From an uncultured Opitutaceae bacterium (GTDB lineage Bacteria; Verrucomicrobiota; Verrucomicrobiia; Opitutales; Opitutaceae), in the NCBI GenBank assembly GCA_903929355.1, contig CAIYUN010000062.1, positions 33,682 through 97,681 on the forward strand: a DNA stretch of 64,000 bases, written 5' to 3'. This document shows positions 31,024 through 39,549 of this stretch, piece after piece. Made by a program: the position numbers and the translations under genes. The notes beneath the pieces were generated by a model, which saw only the letters and a program-made list of their open reading frames with translations, did no database searches and had not been told where the DNA came from. Every line of letters starts with the position of its first letter. Position 1 is the stretch's first letter.

Positions 31024-32187
31024 TCAGGGCCGGAAAAAATGCGGCACAAACCGGCTGAGGTTGTCGGTGATCATGCTGTCCGATTCCCGCACCCCCAGGC
31101 CCGCCGGCTCATGATCCACCACCCACCCGCCAAAGACCGGACGGTTGCCGTTAAAATTGGGCAGCTCGGCCAGGGCTTGGTAGACATACCCGTCCTGCCC
31201 GTAATCACCCGCGGTCTCCTGCACGGTTGCGCCATCGGCGACCAGCGTGATGTTGGCCCCCTCCCGGCCTAGTTTCGGTTTCCGCACATAATTTCGTCCG
31301 ACTGGTGCCACGTCAAAAAAACAGGGCAGCAGGTTGGGGTGTTCCGGATGCAGTTCCCAGGCGACGGCCAGGATCGCCTTGTTGCTCAGAAGCGCCTTCC
31401 ACGGGGGTTCCAGCCAGCGGGTCGGCGCACCGGAGAGCATCGGGCCAAATTCCTCCCGAAACATCCATTCCCAGGGATAAAGCTTGAAGCACTCCACCAT
31501 TGGTTCGGGGCGGATGAGTCCCTGCTGGCCGCAGACAAAAACCTTCCGTCCCGCGTCCCACCCGACATGCTCGATGGCGGTCCAGCGCGTCTTGAACCCG
31601 GCGTTTTGGGCCGTGTCCATCAGGTATGAGATGGTTTGCTCGTCCTCCGGATGATCAGACACGCTGGTGAAGTCCAGTTGGCGCAGCGAGGGTTGCAGGA
31701 CGCCGAGACGTTTCCACGCGGCGACCAGCCGTTCATGGATCGAGTTGAACTGGTCCATCCCCGGCATCTTGTCCTGCAACCAGTACCACTGGGCGACCGC
31801 GGCCTCCACCAGTGCGGTCGGGGTGTCCGCGTTGTATTCGAGCAGCTTGGGCACGCCCCCCGGCATCCAGGCAAAATCAAAGCGTCCGTAGAGGCTGAAG
31901 TCGTCGTTGTCCCACGAGCGCTGCACCATCGGCACCGCCTGGTCGGGAATGGCCAGCAGTTCCCAGTCACCGCGCTTGATCACCTCCTCAGCGACATCGA
32001 TCAGCAGATAATGCAGGTCATGCACCGCCTTTTCCATCTGGTCCACCTCGCCCACGGTGAACTCATAGCACGCGGCCTCGTTCCAGTAGGGCCGGGGCGA
32101 CGGACCGCCATGCAGATGATAGGTCAGCCCGACCTTTTCAACCAGCTCGGGCCAGTTGGGGCGGGGAACACAATCGAGTCGGGTCAT
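31024..32187 (-). CDS. Glutathionylspermidine-synthase-like ATP-grasp protein (YjfC/YgiC type)
   Basis: The 387-residue protein matches the ATP-grasp synthetase half of glutathionylspermidine synthase without the amidase domain. Landmarks: PYWNEAACYEFTVGEVDQME, then SLYGRFDFAWMPGGVPKLLE, YNADTPTALVEAAVAQWYWL, then EWMFREEFGPMLSGAPTRWL, KALLSNKAILAVAWELHPEH and YVRKPKLGREGANITLV, which carry the ATP/Mg2+-binding Arg, Asp, Glu and Lys residues of the family. Stand-alone homologues (E. coli YgiC, YjfC) are thought to form a peptide bond on an unknown substrate. It overlaps the lipoprotein gene by ATGA and ends the DUF350-lipoprotein-ATP-grasp operon, as in E. coli yjfLMC. Confidence 0.9.
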   Translation of the reverse strand: MTRLDCVPRPNWPELVEKVGLTYHLHGGPSPRPYWNEAACYEFTVGEVDQMEKAVHDLHYLLIDVAEEVIKRGDWELLAIPDQAVPMVQRSWDNDDFSLYGRFDFAWMPGGVPKLLEYNADTPTALVEAAVAQWYWLQDKMPGMDQFNSIHERLVAAWKRLGVLQPSLRQLDFTSVSDHPEDEQTISYLMDTAQNAGFKTRWTAIEHVGWDAGRKVFVCGQQGLIRPEPMVECFKLYPWEWMFREEFGPMLSGAPTRWLEPPWKALLSNKAILAVAWELHPEHPNLLPCFFDVAPVGRNYVRKPKLGREGANITLVADGATVQETAGDYGQDGYVYQALAELPNFNGNRPVFGGWVVDHEPAGLGVRESDSMITDNLSRFVPHFFRP

Positions 32188-32669
32188 GTGCCGGCGCTCC
32201 CCGCGTGGGCGCTCGACCCAAAGCCTCCGGTCGAGATGCCGCTGTGCCCAACGCTGCTACCGCTGAAAGACCCGCCATGTCCGCCGGTAAACCATCCGCC
32301 GCCCGACGAGCCGGACCGCACCGATTGCTGGACGCTGGCGATGGTGCTGGCGGTGGGCCGGCTATGGTCAGGCACGAGTCCGGCAAACGGGGTGGCTTGC
32401 CAGCCGCCCGCGTAATAATATCCGTGGCCGGGCGAGTACCAATTGAACGGGTAGGGGTAATACGTGTGATACAGGCTGTGGTAGTAGCCCGTGCCCGGCA
32501 CATACGAATTATTGTCCTGGTCCTGGTCGGCGCGCAGTTGGTCCGCCGCCACGGTCCTCCCCGTCGCGGGCGGGGGCGGTGGGTCTTGGTTGTCGCTGCA
32601 ACCCGCCGGGCCGATCGTGGTGGCCAGCGCGCCCGACAGCAGCAGGAAAATGCTTTGGGAACGTTTCAC
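32184..32669 (-). CDS. YgiB/YjfM-like Gly/Ser/Tyr-rich lipoprotein
   Basis: The 161-residue protein starts at GTG 32669. A signal peptide ends at a relaxed lipobox, GPAGC, so it is probably lipid-anchored. The mature part is low in complexity: an acidic PPPPPATG linker, a Tyr-rich block (GYYHSLYHTYYPYPFNWYSP) and a Gly/Ser/His-rich tail ending TGGFGSSAHAGSAG. E. coli YgiB/YjfM (DUF1190) have the same start (MKRTKSI), lipobox and RGGFG-type tail, so I place it in that group by architecture and neighbours, not by strong identity. It is the middle gene of the operon. Confidence 0.72.
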   Translation of the reverse strand: MKRSQSIFLLLSGALATTIGPAGCSDNQDPPPPPATGRTVAADQLRADQDQDNNSYVPGTGYYHSLYHTYYPYPFNWYSPGHGYYYAGGWQATPFAGLVPDHSRPTASTIASVQQSVRSGSSGGGWFTGGHGGSFSGSSVGHSGISTGGFGSSAHAGSAGT

Positions 32670-32694
32670 GGTCGGCGAAGGTTGGCGCCCCGGC

Positions 32695-32943
32695 TCAATG
32701 CATTGCGCTGGCGATGATGATGGCGCTGGCGATCAAGGCAGCGGCATAGACGATCGCCGCGGCGGTGTTGCCATCCTTGAAAACGTGCTCCTCCAGCTTG
32801 CCGGGCGTGAGACGATCAAAGACCTTGAGGGCCACCACACAGAGAACGATGCCGAAAACGGCCCAGCCAAAGACAGACGCGATCGTGAATAAAAGTTCGC
32901 TGTCGAAGAGGGCGACAGCGGCCAGCGGAAGGGAAGAGTTCAT
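32695..32943 (-). CDS. DUF350 (YjfL-like) small membrane protein
   Basis: The start ATG 32943 (MNSSLPLAAVALFDSELLFT) gives 82 residues with two membrane helices: VFGWAVFGIVLCVVALKVFD and a C-terminal TAAAIVYAAALIASAIIIAS. The LTPGKLEEHVFKDGNTAAAI segment between them is the recognisable DUF350 core. It is the first gene of the operon; the lipoprotein gene follows after 25 bp. DUF350 proteins are repeatedly found with PspA-type and ATP-grasp partners, which suggests an envelope-stress role. A GTTGTATACAAC palindrome lies 162 bp upstream. Confidence 0.9.
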   Translation of the reverse strand: MNSSLPLAAVALFDSELLFTIASVFGWAVFGIVLCVVALKVFDRLTPGKLEEHVFKDGNTAAAIVYAAALIASAIIIASAMH

Positions 32944-33104
32944 GAGGGGGATGGGTTGCTGAACGGGGGGTGAAACTTCGCTTCCATCGCTTCTGACGGT
33001 GCCCCCCATTCCGGCAAGCCCCGAGTTGCGCCCCCGCGCCGGATCATCGCATCCCACCCCTCATGAACGGCCCTCTACCAACTTCTGCTACACCCTTAAT
33101 ATAA

Positions 33105-33116
33105 GTTGTATACAAC
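33105..33116. promoter_or_regulatory. Perfect palindrome GTTGTATACAAC, candidate GntR-type operator
   Basis: The 12-mer is exactly self-complementary and lies in the most AT-rich stretch of a GC-rich window. Sites with a TTGTATACAA core are common for GntR/FCD-type regulators. On the minus strand it would lie just upstream of a TATATT box. Candidate targets are the DUF350 operon and, less likely at 524 bp, araD. Confidence 0.55.
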
Positions 33117-33598
33117 ATATCGAAACAACACCACCTAGATGCAACTTTCACCCCTGACTTGGAAACAAAGCCACGTTTTCCACTGACCCAAAGCCTTCCG
33201 AAGCCGGCTGCCCCCGACTATCGGTGTAGCTCCTCGGCGCGCCAAAGCCTTGGCGGTTACGACCGTGTAATCCGTGGTTTAATCCGTTGCCGTCATTAGT
33301 GTTCATTAGTGATTATTAGTGGTTAACCCCTCTGCCGTTCGATGGCATACATCCGTGTTAATCCGTGTCCATCCGTGGTTAAAAACTCCGTCCTCTGTGT
33401 CCTCGGATTGGTTCGCTGTGCGCTCGTGACCCAATTCCGATTCCGTCCCATCCGTGGTTAAAAACTCCGTCCCATCCGTTCGTGAGTTCCTGATTTCCAA
33501 ATTAAATTCAGGAATGTGGAAAGCAGTACCTCAGGTCGATCTCGACCGCTGACTTTTGCCAGCAGTTGGATATCCTCCTGCGGTTCTCACTTCACAAT

Positions 33599-33632
33599 TC
33601 AGCCTTTCAGTCCTTCAGTCTTTCAGCCTTTC
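33599..33632. repeat. CAGCCTTTCAG word array abutting the araD start
   Basis: Words TTCAGCCT, TTCAGTCC, TTCAGTCT, TTCAGCCT in tandem, ending 7 bp before the araD ATG at 33640, in the place of a ribosome-binding site. Confidence 0.8.
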
Positions 33633-33639
33633 TCCCCCC

Positions 33640-34338
33640 ATGCTGACTGAACTCAAACGCGAGGCCTACGAGGCCAATCTCGCCCTGCCGCGGCACGGCC
33701 TCATCCACCTCACTTTTGGCAACGCCAGCGCGGTGGACCGTCGGCGCGGCATATTCGCGATCAAGCCGAGCGGCGTGGACTACCCCGCGCTGACCCCTTC
33801 CACCATGGTGCTGGTGGATCTCGAGGGTCGGATCGTCGAAGGGAAATTGCGCCCGTCCTCCGACACCCCCACGCACCGCCGGCTGTATCTGGCGTTTCCG
33901 GCCATCGGCGGTATCGTCCACACCCATTCACTCCGGGCGACGGCCTTTGCCCAGGCGGGGCGGCCCATCCCGATCTTTGGCACCACCCACGCGGACTATT
34001 TTTGCGGCGATGTGCCTGTCACCCGCAAGTTGACCTCGCGGGAGATCGGCACGGCCTACGAGTGGGAGACGGGCAACGTCATGGTCGAGCGGTTCAAGAC
34101 GCTGGATCCGGCCGACTTTCCCGGTGTATTGGTCAACCGCCACGCCCCGTTCACTTGGGGGCCGACGGTGGCCAAGGCGGTGGAGGCCGCGGTCGCGGTG
34201 GAATACATCGCCCATCTGGCGCTCACCTCGTTGCGGCTGGAGCCCAAGCTGGCGCGCATCGAGCCGGCGCTGCTCAAGCGACATTTCCAGCGCAAGCACG
34301 GTCCCGCCGCCACTTACGGGCAAGTGGGTGATTCCTGA
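33640..34338 (+). CDS. araD: L-ribulose-5-phosphate 4-epimerase AraD
   Basis: The start ATG 33640 (MLTELKREAYEANLALPRHG) gives 232 residues; E. coli AraD has 231. It is a class II aldolase fold: LIHLTFGNASAVDRRRGIFA, IKPSGVDYPALTP, VEGKLRPSSDTPTHRRLYLA, the zinc-ligand run GGIVHTHSLRATAFAQAG with two His, GTTHADYFCGDVPVTRKL, and a third His in LVNRHAPFTWG. The catalytic Asp/His loop follows the E. coli order. It converts L-ribulose-5-phosphate to D-xylulose-5-phosphate. It is about 10 kb from araA, unlike the usual araBAD operon. Confidence 0.95.
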   Translation: MLTELKREAYEANLALPRHGLIHLTFGNASAVDRRRGIFAIKPSGVDYPALTPSTMVLVDLEGRIVEGKLRPSSDTPTHRRLYLAFPAIGGIVHTHSLRATAFAQAGRPIPIFGTTHADYFCGDVPVTRKLTSREIGTAYEWETGNVMVERFKTLDPADFPGVLVNRHAPFTWGPTVAKAVEAAVAVEYIAHLALTSLRLEPKLARIEPALLKRHFQRKHGPAATYGQVGDS

Positions 34339-34906
34339 TTGGAAACGCGCCGGCTCATTTTTTCGCGCCCACATCCGTCGTCACGATTCTGGCCGTGACG
34401 AACACCAGCAGCATTCGCTTCTTCGCGTCCCCCCGGGGTTCGCCTTCGCCAATTCCGACCTCCGTGCCCTCCGGTTTTCCTCTATGTCCTCTGTGTCGAA
34501 GATCGAATTCCCCTTCCGTCCATCAGCGTAGATTGGCGCAGCTTAGCGGTTCCGCCTCACTTCCGGATCAGTGTCCATTAGTGTGAATTAGTGGTTAAAA
34601 CTCCGTCCCTTCTCCCTGCGTCCTCCTGTAAAAATTCAGTCCGGTCATCTATCGGCGTTTATCCGCGTGATTCGCGGGGCTCTACGCAGTTTTGCCCTTT
34701 GTTTTGTTCAAACCGCCGGGTCTGCAATCAACTGAGATGCGCCCCTCTATTTAACCTCAGCCCGCACCGCAGGCTTGTGTTGGCGGGGTAGGTGCGATTG
34801 ATTGCGCCTTGCTCCCGGTTTTCTCCGGGCGGCTGCCGAAAAGTTACCCTTGGTTTCCCGCCTCTCCCCCTCTTTCGCCGTGACCAACACCCCCCACGAT
34901 TGCTCC
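34339..34906. other. Intergenic region with decayed word repeats upstream of the DUF1501 gene
   Basis: No gene is supported. Words include GTCCATTAGTGTGAATTAGT followed by GGTTAAAACTCCGTCC (34571-34605) and CTCTATGTCCTCTGTGTC (34480-34497). The last 100 bp are the DUF1501 leader. A GTG at 34880, in frame with DUF1501, is an alternative start. Confidence 0.6.
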
Positions 34907-36349
34907 ATGCACCGCCATGTTCCCATGATGGGGCGGCGCAGCTTCATCGGCCTCGGCCTGGGCGGGCTGGCCCATCTGTCCGGGTTCGGCAGCCTGCCCA
35001 CGGCGCTGGCGGCCGCCGCCGCCCCGAGCCGGCCGGGTGGCCGTGCCAAGCAGGTGCTCGTGATTTTCGAGCAGGGCGGCGTGTCACAGATGGACACCTG
35101 GGATCCCAAGCCCGATGCCCCCACCGAGCACCGCAGCCCGTTCAAGCCGATCTCCACCGTCGTGCCGGGCATGCAGTTCACCGAGCTACTCACCAAAACG
35201 GCCAAAGTCGCCGACAAGCTCACCGTCGTTCGCTGCATGACGCAGCCGACCCCCGGCATCGGCGACTCGCACCCGAAGGGCTCGCAATACATCTTTTCCG
35301 GCGAGGCTCCCGGAGGCCCCGTCGAGCGGCCCGACATCAGCTCCATCGTCGCCTCGATCATGGGCACGCCCGCCGAGTTTCTGCCGAGCAACATCCTCGT
35401 GCCCGGCACGAGCGAGCAGGCCAAGGAGTCGCGCGTCGGGTTTTTGCCGCCAGGCTACGCGGTGTTCAAGACCGGCGGCAACCTCGCCGACCCCAACTGG
35501 CAGGTGCCCAATCTCGGCCTCATGGCCGCCATCGCCCCCGAGCGGTTCCAGCAGCGCCGCGATTTGTTGAGCAACCTCGACGTCGGCTTCGCCCACGGCG
35601 GCGACATGAAGGATGTGAACGCCATGCAGTCGCTGCTCCAGCAGGCGGCGAACATGCTCACCAATCCGCAGACGCGCGCGGCCTTTGACCTCGGCCGCGA
35701 ATCCGAGGCCACGCGCACCCGCTACGGCACAGGCCATCGCGGCCAGTGCTATTTGCTCGGCCGGAAGCTCATCGAGTCGGGCGTGCGCTTCGTCACGGTC
35801 GACGTGCGCGAGCCGCGCCAGTCGTGGGTGGACGGCAAGAGCAAGTTCTACGACGGCGGCACCAACATGAACTGGGACCACCACGACGACATCTACGCCA
35901 ACGGCGACACCAACCATGTCCCCGGCAGCGGGCCTGGCGCCGGCCGCTGGGGCATCCAGACGTGGCCGATGATGGGCTCGACGGACCAGGCCCTCTCCGC
36001 ACTCATCGAGGACATGGATCAACGCGGGCTGCTGGCGGAGACGCTGGTGTGTTTCGTCACGGAGTTTGGCCGCACCCCGAAGATCAACAACCGCCGGGGG
36101 CGCGACCATTGGACGCATTCCTTCAGCTTCGCCTTTGCCGGCGCGGGTGTGCCGGGCGGGCAGGTCGTCGGCTCGACCGACCGCGACGGCGGCTACATCA
36201 CCAGCTCGATGGCCTACACCATCGAGGACTACGCGGCCACCATTTACGAGAAGCTCGGCATTGACCGCGCCAAGCCGTTGCACAACGCGGCCGGCCGTCC
36301 GATCATTCTCACCCCCAAGGGCCGTCCGATCCCGGAGTTGTTCGTCTGA
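34907..36349 (+). CDS. Tat-exported DUF1501 protein
   Basis: The start at ATG 34907 (MHRHVPMMGRRSFIGLGLGG) gives 480 residues and places the twin-arginine motif (GRRSFIG) and its hydrophobic stretch at the N-terminus; GTG 34880 is also possible. DUF1501 features include VLVIFEQGGVSQMDTWDPKP, GMQFTELLTKTAKVADKLTV, GDSHPKGSQYIFSGEAPGGP, WDHHDDIYANG, GRTPKINNRRGRDHWTHSFS. The family belongs to the alkaline-phosphatase/sulfatase-like fold and is usually paired with DUF1549/1553 cytochrome-like proteins in Planctomycetes and Verrucomicrobia; the biochemical role is unknown. The next gene starts 19 bp after the stop. Confidence 0.93.
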   Translation: MHRHVPMMGRRSFIGLGLGGLAHLSGFGSLPTALAAAAAPSRPGGRAKQVLVIFEQGGVSQMDTWDPKPDAPTEHRSPFKPISTVVPGMQFTELLTKTAKVADKLTVVRCMTQPTPGIGDSHPKGSQYIFSGEAPGGPVERPDISSIVASIMGTPAEFLPSNILVPGTSEQAKESRVGFLPPGYAVFKTGGNLADPNWQVPNLGLMAAIAPERFQQRRDLLSNLDVGFAHGGDMKDVNAMQSLLQQAANMLTNPQTRAAFDLGRESEATRTRYGTGHRGQCYLLGRKLIESGVRFVTVDVREPRQSWVDGKSKFYDGGTNMNWDHHDDIYANGDTNHVPGSGPGAGRWGIQTWPMMGSTDQALSALIEDMDQRGLLAETLVCFVTEFGRTPKINNRRGRDHWTHSFSFAFAGAGVPGGQVVGSTDRDGGYITSSMAYTIEDYAATIYEKLGIDRAKPLHNAAGRPIILTPKGRPIPELFV

Positions 36350-36368
36350 GCCGCTGCTTTTTTCCCGC

Positions 36369-39300
36369 ATGAAACTGTCCTTTTCGCGTCTGGGTTTGTT
36401 GGTGGTTTTGAGCCTGGTGGCCATCGTGGTCGTCGCCTGCGTCCTGCCCGGCTCAAAGCCGGCGGCGGCCCGACCTTCCGCCCCGTCGGCGACCGCAGCC
36501 GCTCCGACCTCTCCGGGCGCCCCGACGGCCACCCGTCTCGAGGTTTTCCCAACCGACTTGAAGCTGGCCAGCCGCCGTGCCGCCCGCCAGCTCGTGGTCA
36601 CGTCCACGGTGGACGGCGAGGTCCGTGACGTCACCCATCTCGCCACCTATCGCAGCAGCAACGAGCAGGTGGTCAAAATCGCGCACGGGGCCGCGGCCGC
36701 CGCCGGCGACGGCGTGGCGGCCATCACCATCGCGTGGGAGGGGAAAACCCTCACCGTGCCCGTGTCGGTCGCCAACTACGCGCAGCCCGACCCGGTGCGG
36801 TTCAAGTTTGAGACGATGGCGGTACTGACCAAGCAGGGTTGCGCCACCGGCTCATGCCACGGGTCGCCGCTGGGCAAGGCCGGGTTTGCCCTTTCGCTTT
36901 TCGGCTACGACCCGACGATTGACCGCCGCTCGCTCACGCGCGACGGCTTCAGCCGCCGCGTCAACCCGGTGGAGCCAACGGAAAGCCTGATGCTGCGGAA
37001 GCCGCTGATGGAACTCGACCACGTGGGCGGGAAGCGCCTGCACAAGGGCGAGGCACCCTACCAGACCCTGCTCACCTGGATCGGGGAGGGGGCCAACGTC
37101 GACCTGCCCGCCGTGGAGTGCGTACGGATCGCGGTGTATCCCGGCCCCGACCGCGTGCTCAAGGCCCCCAGCCTCACCCAGCAGCTCAGCGTGCTGGCCT
37201 ATTTCAGCGACGGTCAGATGCGGGATGTCACGTCCATCGCCACCTATGACACGTCCAACGCTGAACTCGCGGTGGTGGATCCCGCCGGCCGCGTCACCGG
37301 GCGGCAGCGCGGGCAGGCGGCCATCAGCGTGCGCTACCTGTCGCAGGTGCAGTCGGTGAACTTCACGACCATCGAGGATGTGCCCGGCTTCGTCTGGTCG
37401 GCGCCGCCCGAGGTCAATTTCGTGGACACGCTGGTCAATGCGAAGCTCCGGCAGCTCCAATATCTGCCGGCCGGAACGTGCGACGATGCGACCTTCGTCC
37501 GGCGTCTCTACCTCGATCTCACCGGCCTGATCCCGACGGGCGACGACGCCCGACGCTTCATCGGGAGCACCGCGCCCGACAAGCGCGCGCGGCTGGTGGA
37601 CGAATTGCTCGCGGGTGAGGCCTTTGCGCGCTTCTGGGCGCTGAAGGACGCCGATCTGATGCGTGTCTCCAACACCCGCCTGCGCGACGGCCGCGCCGAG
37701 ATTTTCTCCGAATGGCTCGTCAACGCCCAGCGACAGGACCTGCCCTACAATGAGTTTGCGCGGAAGCTTCTCACCGCCAAGGGCGACACCCGCACGGTGC
37801 CCGAGGCCAATTTCATCCTCGCCATGACCACGCCGCAGGAGCGCACCGAGACGACGGCGCAGCTCTTCCTCGGCTCCCGTCTCGACTGCACCCGGTGCCA
37901 CAATCACCCCTATGAGAAGTGGACGATGAATGATTACTACAGCCTCTCGGCCGTATTTGCCCGCACCTCGTCCGATCAGAACATCGTCGCGACGACCGCC
38001 GTCGGCGAAACCGTGCATCCGCTGACGAAGGCGGAGATGAAGCCGTGGGGCTACGTTGCCGAGACCGCCGCGGTCGGCCGGCGCACCCAGTTCGCCGACT
38101 GGCTCACGCAGCCCGACAATCCTTTCTTCGCCCGCGTGGCGGTCAACCGCATCTGGGCGCAATTGCTCGGGCGCGGCATCGTGGAGCCCGTGGACGACTT
38201 CCGCTCGTCCAACCCGCCCTCCAACGGACCGCTGCTCGACGCGCTCGCCAAGGAGTTCGTGGCGGACGGCTACCGGCGCAAGCAGATCATCCGCCTCATC
38301 TGCAACAGCCAGACCTACCAGCGCGCGACCGCCACGACCGCGTTCAACGCCTCCGAGGACACCCTCTTCTCCCACGCCCGTCCCCGCCTGCTCTCGGCCG
38401 AGCAGCTCAAGGACGCCGTCGGCCTCGCCTCCGGCACCCTCGTCCCCCTCAGCACCACGCCCGAGCAGCTCGCCCGCGACGAGGCCGAGCTCGCCCAGCG
38501 CCGAGCCGAACTCGAGCCGGCCTTTCCGACCTGGCTCGCGCGTGCGGCGGCCGACGCCGCCGGCCGCGATTTCTGGGCGGGCGGCTGGTATGCCGTCGGC
38601 CCTTTCAGCCTTGATCCCAACGACGAGAAGGCCACCGATGCCTTCGGCCCCGAGCTCGCGCCCGTGGATTTCACCGCCACGTTTGACCAGGGCCGGCGCC
38701 AGTGGCGCGCGCGCCCCGAGTGGAATGACCCTGCGGCGACCTACACGATGGACGCGCCCAAGGACTCCACTCTCTACGTCGCCCGGGAGATTTTCTCCCG
38801 CACCCCAATGACGCTCAAGGTCGCCGCGCTCGGCAACGGCATGGTCTGGGTCAACGGCCAGCCCGCGCTCAAGGAGCCGCTCAAGGGCGAGGGCGACCTC
38901 GCGCTCCCGCTTGCCGCCGGCCGCAACCTCGTGCTCATGAAACTCACGGGCCAGGAGGAGGAGGCCTCGTTCCGCTTCCGCCTCGACGAGCCCAAGCCCG
39001 CCGCCGGCGCCCCCGCCCGTCTGCCCCTCCTGCCGCAGGTGATCGGCCTCCTGGCCCGGCCGGTCGCGTCCCTCACCGCCGACGAGCGCGCGACCATCCA
39101 CGAGTATTACCCGCAGATGGACGAGGATTACCTTGCGCTCCAGCGCCGACAGGCGTTCAAGCCCTCCACCGCGGCCTTCGCCACGCAGCGCCCGGTGCCC
39201 GAGGCCGATCCCTTCATGGCTGCGTTTGGCCAGCCGAAACGCGAGACCGCGTGCAGTTGCGAGCGCGTGACCGCCCCCACGCTGCTGCAGGCGCTCGAAC

Positions 39301-39536
39301 TGCTCAACGGCAAGACGCTCTACTCGTCGGTAAAGACCGGTTCCGCCCGCTATGCCAAGCTCGGTGAGGACCAATTGCTCGACCAGCTCTACCTCTCCGC
39401 GCTCGCGCGGTTTCCGGCGCCGGCCGAGCGCACCATCGCCCGCCAGTTCCTGGCCGCGGCGGAAAAACGGGACAACGCCGTGACCGACCTGCTTTGGTCG
39501 GTCCTCAACACGCGCGAGTTCCTGTTCCAGCACTGA
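36369..39536 (+). CDS. DUF1549/DUF1553 (PSCyt2/PSD1-type) exported protein
   Basis: The start ATG 36369 (MKLSFSRLGLLVVLSLVAIV) gives 1055 residues with an N-terminal membrane or signal segment (VVACVLPG). Two Ig-like bacterial domains (residues ~55-135 and ~250-340) enclose a GCATGSCHGSPLGKAG motif typical of the family. DUF1549 follows (FVRRLYLDLTGLIPTGDDAR, DCTRCHNHPYEKW) and then DUF1553 (TQFADWLTQPDNPFFARVAV, NRIWAQLLGRGIVEPVDDFR). An inserted beta-sandwich-like module occupies ~730-880 (FWAGGWYAVGPFSLDPNDEK). CxxCH-like motifs suggest haem binding or a former cytochrome, unproven. It lies between DUF1501 and the PSCyt1-WD40 gene. Confidence 0.92.
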   Translation: MKLSFSRLGLLVVLSLVAIVVVACVLPGSKPAAARPSAPSATAAAPTSPGAPTATRLEVFPTDLKLASRRAARQLVVTSTVDGEVRDVTHLATYRSSNEQVVKIAHGAAAAAGDGVAAITIAWEGKTLTVPVSVANYAQPDPVRFKFETMAVLTKQGCATGSCHGSPLGKAGFALSLFGYDPTIDRRSLTRDGFSRRVNPVEPTESLMLRKPLMELDHVGGKRLHKGEAPYQTLLTWIGEGANVDLPAVECVRIAVYPGPDRVLKAPSLTQQLSVLAYFSDGQMRDVTSIATYDTSNAELAVVDPAGRVTGRQRGQAAISVRYLSQVQSVNFTTIEDVPGFVWSAPPEVNFVDTLVNAKLRQLQYLPAGTCDDATFVRRLYLDLTGLIPTGDDARRFIGSTAPDKRARLVDELLAGEAFARFWALKDADLMRVSNTRLRDGRAEIFSEWLVNAQRQDLPYNEFARKLLTAKGDTRTVPEANFILAMTTPQERTETTAQLFLGSRLDCTRCHNHPYEKWTMNDYYSLSAVFARTSSDQNIVATTAVGETVHPLTKAEMKPWGYVAETAAVGRRTQFADWLTQPDNPFFARVAVNRIWAQLLGRGIVEPVDDFRSSNPPSNGPLLDALAKEFVADGYRRKQIIRLICNSQTYQRATATTAFNASEDTLFSHARPRLLSAEQLKDAVGLASGTLVPLSTTPEQLARDEAELAQRRAELEPAFPTWLARAAADAAGRDFWAGGWYAVGPFSLDPNDEKATDAFGPELAPVDFTATFDQGRRQWRARPEWNDPAATYTMDAPKDSTLYVAREIFSRTPMTLKVAALGNGMVWVNGQPALKEPLKGEGDLALPLAAGRNLVLMKLTGQEEEASFRFRLDEPKPAAGAPARLPLLPQVIGLLARPVASLTADERATIHEYYPQMDEDYLALQRRQAFKPSTAAFATQRPVPEADPFMAAFGQPKRETACSCERVTAPTLLQALELLNGKTLYSSVKTGSARYAKLGEDQLLDQLYLSALARFPAPAERTIARQFLAAAEKRDNAVTDLLWSVLNTREFLFQH

Positions 39537-39549
39537 GTCCCGCCGCCCC

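Larger units (their letters stand above)
32944..33639. other. Divergent intergenic region with operator-like palindrome and a word-repeat array
   Basis: About 700 bp between the DUF350 operon (left) and araD (right). The first ~200 bp contain an AT-rich stretch with a perfect palindrome (33105-33116). From ~33270 to 33510 come family words: CATTAGTGTTCATTAGTG-like pieces, ATCCGTGTTAATCCGTGTCC and TGGTTAAAAACTCCGTCC twice, then GAGTTCCTGATTTCC. The last 35 bp before araD are a CAGCCTTTCAG array. No gene is supported. Confidence 0.75.

Noticed and set aside
32184..32669. Secreted adhesin from the Tyr/Gly-rich composition
   Set aside because: Position between DUF350 and the ATP-grasp gene, and the YgiB-like ends, explain it better.
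36852..39533. 893-codon open frame antisense to the PSCyt2 gene
   Set aside because: Same reason: long antisense frames are expected in high-GC genes; no recognisable motif, Gly/Arg/Glu-rich composition.
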